From positions 8,667,994 to 8,731,993 of the forward strand of contig NC_064047.1 in NCBI RefSeq assembly GCF_932526225.1: DNA of 64,000 nt, given 5' to 3'. The notes beneath the pieces were generated by a model. It had not been told where the DNA came from. It saw only the letters and a program-made list of their open reading frames with translations, and did not search any database. This DNA comes from Nematostella vectensis. Lineage: Eukaryota > Cnidaria > Anthozoa > Actiniaria > Edwardsiidae. The translations under genes were made by a program, and so were the position numbers. This document shows positions 34,076 to 44,800 of this stretch, piece after piece (positions within the stretch are counted from its first letter, which is position 1; the number at the start of each line of letters is the position of its first letter).

Positions 34076-36650
34076 TACTAGAATAGAGGCAAATTCACGA
34101 TGGTGATAAAATCACATTCCTTGTTAGGCCTTCCTTTGTTCCACTTTAGTCCGCGTTTTCTTGTCTCCAAGTCTCTAAAGGTGTTTCTTTCTTCTCTTGG
34201 AAAATTCTACTGATTTGCACTGACGGTTTTTTTTCTTTCTTTTTTTTCTCGATTCTTGTGTTTATACCTAGGGTTAGCAAAAATGATTCGAGCTAAAACG
34301 AATTCTTTTTTCGCCTAATTGGTATTCTTTGCGCTCAATTCATCGAGTACATTTTGGTTTTCTCTCATGTATGATCCCCCGAGATAATTAATGTTCTGGA
34401 TGTGAACTGTAAACCTTTTTATAATTCGCAGTTCTCTAAGGCCTTGTTTTGTTCGTGTCCTTCTGAAAGGACCTGGCACCTGGCAGTACGGCACTTGTTT
34501 AGCCCCACACAGACGAAAACTCTAAACCACTTGACAAACTTGTGCTCCTTGAATGACGGCTGTTTCCACACATATCTTATTAAAAGAAGGGCACGTCTTT
34601 TATTATACTGAGCTGTCGTCTGCCACGCCTCCAAGCAGTAAACCGTGTCGTGATTACTTAGCCGAAAGTAAATCTCGTTGATTACTGCCAAAGTGACGAA
34701 CCTGTCATTTTGACTGTCCTCGGGCAGAATTGATGTGCTTTCGGCAAATAACCTACACCTTTTCGAAAAATTAACCTTTCTGTTTTATCCAAGCAGGGAT
34801 CGTTCTTTATTTTTCAGCCATCGCAGGTTAAAAAGTCCTCTAAAGACTCCTTTGAAAACATAGGAACACTCTTATTTTATTAATATTTCACATTATTCAC
34901 ATTTTCCATTAAAAACTTTGCTGATGATATATAGGTCGTTTCCTCACTTCTTAGGTGCTAATTTAAAAGAGAATAACATTTTGAATGCTTTCGTATCATA
35001 AATCACCAAGACTACCAAGGCAACCATCGTTTTTGAGGTCAAGAAAAAATAAATGTTATTGCTCATTCACCGAGGCTGGCGTAGTCCCAGCCATATTGTC
35101 ATTTTTTAACGAGTTCCAGATTGTATGTTTTTAAAGAAGGCTTCTATCAAATAAAATAGCTGATTCGTCAGCGAAATGAATCATCTTTTAATATCCTTTG
35201 CTGTACACAAAACACTTCTCCAAAGCTTTGAAATTAATGAATGAGCTGAAAATTTCAATGAATTACTTCCTCAATAAATAATGTCGCCTGAAGTGTAATC
35301 TTGGGGCGCTTCCTTTTAATAAACTGACGGTTCCTTATCATTTACATCTGTTGTCAATGAATTTTTTCCATTAAAACTCATAAAGCTTAAAAGCAACCTT
35401 CGAGCAAATAAAAATGTGATTTGCTTTGTGTCTTTTTTGACAATGAAGTCAAGAGTGAGCAAAATGCTCTGCGTTTTTTTGGGGGGCTCGATAATTATTT
35501 TACGCTATCAGACAATAAGAAGATCTAAACCAATCTTATCTCGCTACGCCAGAATAAATTTCTTCGACTTTTTCATAGACAAATTCATTTGTGCGAAATT
35601 ATATAGGTATATATGGCAGTTTATCTGAAATCAGATTTTCTAATCTGTTCATTGACCTAGCCTTCCTCTGTGGCAATACTTATTTACAAATTACTATTTG
35701 TTTTTAATATAGTTATTCCATAAGTTATGTTTACTGTTATGTTTCTTTCAAAAGAATAAAAAAACTAAATCGCCACCCTTGAACTGAATGAGTCATTGGC
35801 ACTCAGTGAATTTGGAGCGTTTGTTCGTAGTACTTTGTCATTTAATCAAACAGACGTTTTATTAAAAAGAAAAGGTGCGTTGCACCAAATGATTTGAATC
35901 CGTCGAGGGACCAGCGAGTGTCAGTTTTTAAAAAAAAAACATGTTCACTTTAGTTGATTCAAATGTCAAGCGTTTATTAATGACTATCTAACCATCAAGT
36001 TTATGACATTCGCAAATCTGTTTGTCTTTATGATATGTAATCGTTAAAAGATCTAGTCTATAAAATTTTTGCTATAAATGTCTAGTACAAATACGTGAGT
36101 ATAAAATGAGAATGGGATAAACACTAAAAGAATATTATTTGCTACTGACAAATCGTCACCAAATTGCATACATCGAAATAAAACTTCTATTTGGCATCAT
36201 GCTATTATTATTTTTTTCTACTTTAACAATGGCTATAAGAACAAAAGAGCAAGCTGGTGTTGATGAAAAATGACTGAAAATTTACAAAAACTTTTTGGTT
36301 AATCCAATTATTGCTTTTTTTTGTTAAAGATATACCAAAAGTCCAATTAATCACTTGGGAACAATTTATCTCAAGTTGGTATACATATTTAAATTTGACT
36401 TTCGATTCACAATTCACCAAGACATTTCGCTTCATAAAAAAAGGTGGGGATCTATTTATTTGCCATTCAGTAGAGGTAATCATACGGCCTCGAATTTAAT
36501 TTGAAAATAATTTGCACGATCATGTTTTTCAAAGCTGAAATTATACGAGTTATAGCGGAGCTCACACGAAGCGCCGCGTGAGCGGAGCCCCATACCTAAG
36601 AAAAAGTGGTATATAAAACAAAAATGGTAACAAATATTGGTAACCCATCG
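34076..36650. other. AT-rich intergenic region upstream of the GPCR
   Basis: Holds the GPCR promoter side and about 2.5 kb of AT-rich sequence with small ORFs that show no domain. No repeat or RNA gene is recognised. Confidence 0.45.
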
Positions 36651-36659
36651 ACTCGAGTT

Positions 36660-37580
36660 TTCGTGACGCGATGTCCGTCCGTCCCTTAAAAGCATCGTAT
36701 GACAACCAAACTTTGCAGGTGTCATGTATGTGTCAAGGGAGGTCAAATATGTGGTCACGTGATTTGTGACGTCATCAATGAAGTCACTAGAAGCTGTTGA
36801 CGTCATCAAAATAAAAAATATTTATATTTCACAAAGGAAACATCGTATGGCAACCAAACTCGGTAGGTGTGATGTAGGTGTCAAGGGGGATGCAAAAATA
36901 TGGTCACGTGTTGTGTGACGTTATCGATGACGTCACTTAAAGCAAAAAAAACGTGATTAAAAACAAAAACATTCATATCTCTTGAAAGAAACATTGTTTC
37001 ATTAACAACCAAATTCGGTAGGTGTAATGTAGGTTTCAAGGGGGATGCAACAATATGGTCACGTGTTGTGTGACGTCATCGATTACCAACAGTAATTGCC
37101 AACAGTTGACTAAAAGGGAAAAAAAACATTCACATCTCTTATCTCTTATCTTTGGTTTCACCACCAAACTTGGCAGGTGTCATGTTTGTGTAAAGCGGGT
37201 GCAAAAATATGGTCCAGTGATTTGTGACGTCATCGGGGACGTCAATAGAAGCAAAACTATTCCTATTTCATTAAGAACAAAAGTATCAGTATCTCATGAA
37301 CAAAACATCATATAACAACCATCTTGGTATGAGTCATGAAGGTGTCAACGGGGTGCACCGATACGGTCACGTGATTGTAGAAGCAAAAATATGCTGACGT
37401 CACCAAAATAAAAAAATATTTATATTTCATTTAAGATACATCGTGTGTCAACAAAACTCGGTTGGTGTGATGTATGTTTCAAGTGAGGTGCAATGCGATG
37501 GTCACGTGACGTCATCGATGACGTCAATAAATTAAAACTACCTTGACGCTGAAACATCGTATGACAACTAAACTTGCTAT
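36660..37580. repeat. CRE- and E-box-rich tandem repeat (about 140-170 bp units)
   Basis: Six to seven diverged units share CAACCAAACTTGGCAGGTGT-type openings, a variable GGTCACGTG and then TGACGTCATCGATGACGTCA or a variant, ending in AAAATATTTATATTTCA. Full TGACGTCA palindromes occur near 36767, 36799, 37071, 37225, 37395, 37508 and 37518. CACGTG occurs beside most of them. Confidence 0.8.
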
Positions 37581-37879
37581 ATGTCAGGTAGATGGTTATA
37601 TTTCTGTCAAATATAATATTTCTTAAATCATTAAGCGAAAATAAGCATAGATTTGTTCGTTTGGAGCTCCGCTTTTTGGCAATGCCTAAATCTTTATATT
37701 ATAGTAAATTCTTATATAATATTCTTTTTTCATTTTCGCGCATCTTAAATTCGCCATTTTTTTTGTCTTCCAATTCGCGATCTCGAGGTTCAAGATATTT
37801 TTTTCCTTTTTACAATAAAATGATGTTAGACGACTACTAAAACAAGACCAATATAATTGAAACCAAACCTGTCCCCAGC

Positions 37880-38200
37880 TGAATATGAATCTCCTCCGAA
37901 AATGTGGACCTAGTTTTTCTGGGGGAGGGGGTGGGAGGAGGGCGTGAGTTTTCTGATAAAAATCTGACCACCCCAAAAAGTACAAAAAGGGATTTTTTAT
38001 GCCTTTGCAGTATCTATACGGGACGTTAATTGTCGGATATGGCTACAAATAAAGTCTGACTTATGGATTGATGACATACCGGAGGATCAGCTTATGCTTT
38101 ATAGTTTTGTCTACAAATTGCACGTCTTTTGAGAACCGAAAGTGGACTTTCGGTTGTTGTAGGGGGGTGGTTCTTTCGCACCCTCCTGGGTAAGGGCCTG
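37880..38200. repeat. Dispersed repeat, related to 20490-20745
   Basis: Shares TTTTCTGATAAAAATCTGAC, TATAGTTTTGTCTACAAATT and a G-rich tail with the copy in CRYL1 intron 1. No ORF. Confidence 0.5.
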
Positions 38201-39530
38201 CAAACTAAATTAGTCTACAAAACTAAATGAGTCTACAAAAAAATTGTCAGAATCCGTATAATGTCTTTATTGGAGGTTCTGAATTTCGTGGTTAAAAGCA
38301 TTGTGTGGAAAAACAGAATGGGCTTGGTGTCCTCAATCTTCAAAGCGAACAAAATCTTCAAAAAGATACGAACATCATCAACAAAACTCTTCGATAAAAT
38401 GATAGCAAATCTTGTCTTGTTCAGTCCCCGCCAAGAATATACTAAAACTATTATTCCCCTCAGGCTCAGCCACTTCTCCTTCGGCAAATAATTGTTAATT
38501 ATACTCTCAAGACACAGGATAACTTTTCTGTTTGTCACTATAGTGAGGCGAAAATCTTAATTAAAAAAACGTAAAGCAAATAGAGACATCAAGTAAACCC
38601 GACACACTTCAAACAGAAACTCTGGCTCCATACGAATTTTTTCTCACAAATTTTGTAAATTTCATGTAATCTTTCTATACGTTTCTATTGTTATGTTGTT
38701 GAGGAGTTTGGCAATCAAAGCCATTGACGAAAAGAATTTGCAGTACTCTCCGGCGGTCCTTCCTTAATTTAATTGATTTGGCATCGTGGGAATTTTAACA
38801 TCGACAATGTCTCTGTTATTTGTTGTAGCTCCTGGCCTTTTGTTGAAGGTGCTTGCCTTTTGTTCTTGCTTTTATCAATTTTCTTTGAGAAACTCAGCAG
38901 TGAAAAAAAAAATTCTCCGAGACACAACGGTCAATCTTGAACATAACAAACTCTCTGAAAGTTTCAATTTTCTGAATTTTTTTGAATTTCAATGTATATT
39001 CTATTTTAATTCCATTTCTATTTCTCTCACAAACCAGACCATCCGGATTTTTAGCTCAGGACGATTATCCCCCCACCCCCTGGAAATTCCTGGGCGCTTG
39101 GCCCCCCCCCCTCCACCCCCCAGGAATTTCCAATTTCCTCAATCGGGGGGGGGGGGGGGGAGGGGAGGAAATTTTCTGGAAGTGCACAATAAACAAGAAA
39201 AACTATATCGACTCCCCCTATTCTCACTATAACATACAGTAAACGTAGAAGTTTTTGAATTTTGATCGGCATTTCTTTTCGCCGCCAAATAATTTAGATG
39301 TTGTCAAACAGGCAACAACGGAAGTACGAGAAATGTCAAGAAAGAGACGTTAGAATCACTGCGCGCGAAAATTCACACGTTTATAGTGCTAAGCCTAAGC
39401 CTGAAAAAAGTGTTCGATAAAGAGTATAACTTCTTCGCGGTACGCCAATAAATGTGATATAAATATTATAATACAGTAATAAAAAAATACATAAATAAAA
39501 ACGCATTCTCTGGCTTGTCTTTAAAAAGCA
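38200..39530. other. Intergenic sequence
   Basis: AT-rich spacer with C-rich and G-rich tracts at 39070-39165 that form a possible hairpin. ORFs of 76-148 codons here are low-complexity and match no family that I recognise. Confidence 0.4.
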
Positions 39531-39621
39531 TCTGACAGCAAAGTATCCATTTCCATCGGCTTATTTGGAGAAGCTAATGTGCTGTTTTCAATTGAATTGG
39601 GTAAAAAAAGCATTACAGTGA

Positions 39622-40005
39622 GGACACAGGAAGGACACATGGAGGACACATGGAGGACACATGAAGGACACATGGAGGACACATGAAGGACACATGGAGG
39701 ACACATGAAAGACACATAAAGGACACATGGAGGACACATGGAGGACACATGGAGGACACATGAAAGACACAGTGAGGACACAGGAAGGACACATGGAGGA
39801 CACATGAAGGACACATGAAGGACACATGGAGGACACATGGAGGACACATGAGGGACACATGGAGGACACATGAAGGACACATGGAGGACACATGGAGGAC
39901 ACATAAAGGACACATGGAGGACACATGGAGGACACATGAAGGACACATGGAGGACACATGGAGGACACAGGAAGGACACATGGAGGACACATGGAGGACA
40001 CAGGA
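39622..40005. repeat. 11-bp minisatellite (GAGGACACATG / AAGGACACATG)
   Basis: About 35 copies of GGACACATG(G/A)A. The unit is open in all minus-strand frames, which explains the repetitive Cys-rich ORFs (SSMCPPCVLHV). It shares GAGGACACA with the terminal repeat of the surrounding element. Confidence 0.95.
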
Positions 40006-40033
40006 ACAATTTTGACCAACTAGATTTGGCTGG

Positions 40034-40193
40034 AACACCGTAAACATTTTGAAAAAAAAAAAAAAATTCAGCCAATGAGAGACGCCGGACGTAGTTTATT
40101 TGATCTTGTACGGAAAGCGGCTCGATCACTCGTATTTTTAAACAACGTCCGGCCTTTCTCATTGGCCGAACTTTTTTTAATGTTTACGGTGTT
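40034..40193. repeat. 160-bp palindrome nested in the foldback element
   Basis: AACACCGTAAACATTTT and AGCCAATGAGAGACGCCGGA pair with the complements ending at 40193 (TTCTCATTGGCC, TTTACGGTGTT). The loop is about 60 bp. Confidence 0.8.
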
Positions 40194-40679
40194 CAATCAA
40201 AGTTGTTCAGCATGGCCCGCTTTCTGTGTCCTCACTGTAAACTTTTGAGATGGTTATTTCGAGATGTAATCACATTACGTGTCTTCAAATAGGTAAACAA
40301 TAACAAAGAGGTGGCTGTCAAGGGCTCGTTAAGACCGGAATATATTAGTGACCGGAATAGACATTGTTCATTAGCGTACTTGATGCCAGGGCAATATTAG
40401 TGGCCGGAATAGACAGTGTTCATAAGCGTACTTGATGCCTGGGCAATATTAGTGGCCGTGTGCAGGGTTAGGGATAGGGGTTTGAAGTATAAGATTTTTT
40501 GCACCCCCAAAGCCACCCTAAATACTACTTCTACCAGATTAGGTAGTAAATAAAGGATTACATGAAGAACTTTTCGTTATTTTCTCATAAAAATTTTGCC
40601 ACATTCTCATCAACAATTTCTGAATTCCTTGGCACATCCATACTTAGGGTGACTACCATATTTTGACTACCATGGTTCA

Positions 40680-40862
40680 TGTGAGACATCCACTGCAGAC
40701 AATGCTTGTGACGTCACGGAGTACTCACGTGACGTCAGCGTGAAGATCACATGACCGCATCTCGAAAACGGCGATGATGTGATGCAGGTAGGGAAGTTAC
40801 ATAGCACCAGCTACGTGACGCCTATGTCAGCCCACGTGAAACGTGAAAATATGACGTCATTG
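40680..40862. promoter_or_regulatory. CRE-like cluster at the CYB5R4 3' end
   Basis: GTGACGTCACGG, CACGTGACGTCAGCGTG, CTACGTGACG, CCCACGTG and ATGACGTCATTG occur within 180 bp, next to the CYB5R4 stop codon at 40863. They might be regulatory or a relic of the same repeat as 36.7-37.6 kb. Confidence 0.45.
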
Positions 40863-41842
40863 TCAACCAAGGAAAGCGTGCATCATGTTACTTGTGTAAT
40901 TCAGCCCCTTGAGTAAGCTGTAAAAAAAACAAAGGAACTTTGACTCGTCCCTTCACGTTGAAAAATATTACATATACCTATTTCAAATAACGTAACGTCT
41001 TCGTAAATTCGTAACTGCGTCGTAACTGCTCCATGGGTATCAAATAAATTACCAAACTAACGTGGATAAAAAACATGGAAAGCTGCAACATTCAGGCTTT
41101 CAGAGAACAACCACTGCGGGTTAAGAAGCATAGATTTTCCGCTTCAAACCTTGAAATAGGTGTAAATAAACACAAAAATTTCAAGTGAACATTTGATCTA
41201 GTCATGAAAACTCCCATCATATTTTCACATGCTTTCTGTTTATTTTAGTTATTGGCTCCTTTATGCTATTTGTCTGCCAATCTTACATTTCTCTTCTCAG
41301 AAAACAATAGAATCCGAGGTGATCGTGGCATCACTTCGTATAACCGTAAAAGCAGGGCCCCTTCATTTAGACCGTCGTTCTATTGTGCCTTTATTGAACT
41401 TACCTTATCATGGAGTGCGTAAAAGCCTCTGGCCCACATATGCCAATCAATAGATCTGATGCGTTCTTTTCCGCTGGGGGAGGAGGTAAGGCATCGAGTA
41501 ACATTTCGTTTGATATTCTTCCCTCGTACCCCTCCCATTCCGCCGTGGGTTTTGATATCGTGTACAGCACTTGAAACCTGTAGAATAGAAAATGACAATC
41601 GATATGAAAAGTTATCACCCGCAGAGAGTTGGGAGACTCCACTTCTCTCCTTGTACCCTTCTCATTTTGCGGTGATTTCTTATGTTTTATATCTGAAACC
41701 TTTAAATTTAGTTTTTGATATCGTATACACACTTGGAGACTTCAGATTCAAAAATGTCACTGAAAACGATGGTTCCTTTTTGTCATTACCATGACATATT
41801 AAGTATTCATCAAACTGCTGAATAAATAAATAAATGAATGAA

Positions 41843-41882
<40 letters not shown>

Positions 41883-44800
41883 GGGCAACAGTAAGATGTT
41901 ATTTTTATTATTAAGCTATATCGCTGTAATGAGATAATTTAGAATAAATACCAAAGCGTAACACGTCTAAATACTGTTTGGCAGAAGCTTAAAAGCCAGT
42001 TTAACAGTTGCAAAGAGCTTGAATCCTCAAAATCACAGTAGTTAGGCTTGTATGAAGTAAAGAGAATACAAGTTCCTAATACAGCCCTGAAGATTGGACC
42101 CTCATTACAATTATTCTTACATCTGAATGAACCTTAAATACTTAAGATTTGTATAATAAATAATTTAATCATGACGGATCCTACTCAATGCGCTCATTCA
42201 CCGTTGATTGGATGCCTCTACAAGATCATCAAGTTGCTTTCGCCATAAAATATCTTTCTCTTCCTGGTTGGCAAATAGGAGCTTTACGGACCTATCAAAA
42301 ATACAATCAACAATTAGGACCAATTCAGACAGAATATCGGGTAATTTCCAATGGGCGTCAAACTTCGTGCACCAGGAAATTTAAAAGTCCGAGAAATGAT
42401 TTTTTTGTACCCCAGCTAAAGCCCAAAACTAGTAAAATCATAAAAGATATCTAGCCTCTTCCGCAGGCAACTCTACTCTGTAATGGCCTTTATTCAGGTA
42501 CGGGATACCTGCGATATTTTTCTCCTCTATTCGCCACAGGAACCCCGCATCGAAAAAAAACGCATTTTCTTTTCAATCAGAAGAGATGCCTGCGGAGGAG
42601 GTTACAAATTATCTTGGTCCACAATGTTTTTGGCATAAGCCTGTTCGACGTTCTTATGAAATATTTCCAACTGCAATTGATATAATGATATATAGATTTT
42701 ATTGAGAGGAGGGGAACTTTTTAAAAATGGTTGATCCCTCCTTTTCTTTGTGTTCTATTTCGCCCAGCACCTCTGCAATGCAATAGCAGTTGGGTCGTGT
42801 CAGACATCATTAAAAAATGAGCAAAAGTTTCATCTCTTACTTACACAGTGGCCTTTGGATCCTCGACAATTAATTTTCTTATGATCCGCACCATTGGAGT
42901 AAAACCTGAAGAAATAGAACATGTGTGAACATGAATAGAATACAAAACATCTTTTTCTATGGAAATAAAACTTTTCCGGCAATAACGTGGATTTTAAAGT
43001 GAATTTTTGTGTGCGCAAAACAAATGGAAAAAATCATTTTTACATGGAAAATAAAGCTCTTACGGGTATAACTTGTACATTTTAAAGAGTGAATTTTTGT
43101 GTGCGCAAAACAAATGGAAAATTTTTTTTGAATGGAATGCAAAGCTCTTACGGGAATAACTCGTAGATTTTAAAGTATGAATTTTCGTGTGTGCAAATGA
43201 TAACAGAATTGTTTGCATAACGTTATTGAAACGCTTGCCTTTTTACTTTTTCATTGCCAATGAGTTTCTGTCACCCTCCAATTTGAAATCGTTCACAAAA
43301 TTTGCCAAAAAAGTGCCAAGTGCGGGAAATCATTTATTTGTCGTAGGCTGTTTAGGGGAGGCTTTTGGGAATGAGTTTGTTAAAGAGTTATAATATTTAG
43401 TTTATAGATAGCTATCATTGACAGGACCGGCTGTGAGGCCTACCAACTCGCACCTGTACCGCCAGCGATAAGACAGACGTCTTTAGCGACAGACAAACGA
43501 GAGACCTGAAAATCTCCGCTGTAATCGCTAATCAACACCTTGTCTCCTGTAAACGAATAAAATTTTGGTCACACAATCAGTTTTAGCTGGTTTACAGGAG
43601 TGCTTATTTCACAAGTTTTTCATGACTGGTCGTTTTGGGGAGTCAGACATACTTCGTACTACTATCAAAAGCGAGGGACAAGGAAGATCAAGAGGAGCGA
43701 GGGCTATCGGGTACATTTTCATTGTCAAATTAAATCACTCCCCTGAATATCTCTTCCCAAACGGCCCTCCCCTGTATAACCGAAAGTCTATGAGACGTGT
43801 TACTACTCTTACCAACAGCAAACTGCTGTAATGTTAGAGGGACGACTCCACCAAGGTACATTTTCATTGTCAAAGAAAAATACTTTCCTGTGAATCTCTT
43901 CCCAAACGGCCCCTCCCCTGTCTAACCGGAAGTCTCTGAGACGTGTTACTTCTCTTACCAACAGCAAGTTGCTGTAATGTTGGAGTTAGAGCCCCATCCG
44001 GGTAAATCTTGATCATCAAGTAGAAGCGTCTGCCTTCGTACTCCCTCTCTGTCCGGTCAATGTTGAGGGAAGGTAGCACCACAGTGTAGCTACGGGTGAT
44101 TTCCATCCCTGAAAGATAACCAACAGATATAAATTATCTCTTTTTCTTTTGTGGTGTTTTGGAGTGTACTTCAAGAGAAGAATTTTTGCTGTTTTTCCTT
44201 GTTCTTCTTTCTCTTTTTTGAAATTGTTAGATTTGGCTGTAGAGTTGTTCCTATCACATTGCTATTACAATATTTTCAGGATCATTCATCCCTTGACAGT
44301 TACCTAATAAACTAATACTTATAATATCACTATAAGTAATTTAGTCGGCCATACTCACCTTGTATATTTCGTTTAACATGGACGTGATGACCAACAGGGA
44401 CCCTCATAAGTACACCGGGAGGAAGCTCAAAGCCAAGGAGCTGAGTGTTGTGTGACACTTCCTCCACTGATGTCAGGGTGCACTCCCAGAACTGCGACTC
44501 TGAAAACAGAAACATCATGCAAGAATGTCAAAGACCTTACGCTCTGACTGTATTCGATGGCATTTCTTATGTCATGGCCGCTGGCTCAATAGAGATCTGG
44601 ACTGAAAGACCCCAAATCAAAGACTAAGATACCATATTTTTCTGGAATCACGAATTGGGTAAACTATCGAGTTGATAAGGTAAAAATGTCACCTAATTTA
44701 CTAGATCAACCTTAAAAAAATTATACTGTCCTAAAAAGTCTTTCATACAGCCTTATTTAATAATAGAAAAGGATTAACTCATACCTGTCAACTCTCCCGC

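Larger units (their letters stand above)
39613..40240. mobile_element. 628-bp foldback transposon carrying an 11-bp minisatellite and a nested hairpin
   Basis: The ends are TTACAGTGAGGACACAGGAA (39613-39632) and the complement of TTACAGTGAGGACACAGAAA (40221-40240): 19 of 20 bases match, with TA outside CAGT. Inside are an 11-bp minisatellite and a 160-bp palindrome. There is no transposase. It fits a Tc1/mariner-type MITE by its TA flank, but the class is tentative. Confidence 0.8.

Noticed and set aside
38786-39242. 148-codon plus-strand ORF with Pro- and Gly-rich tail
   Set aside because: Low-complexity sequence from a C/G tract hairpin; no domain, no splice or conservation support.
39521-40162. 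Cys-rich repetitive ORFs (SSMCPPCVLHVSF) on the minus strand
   Set aside because: Open frames of an 11-bp minisatellite inside a transposon; all three frames are open.
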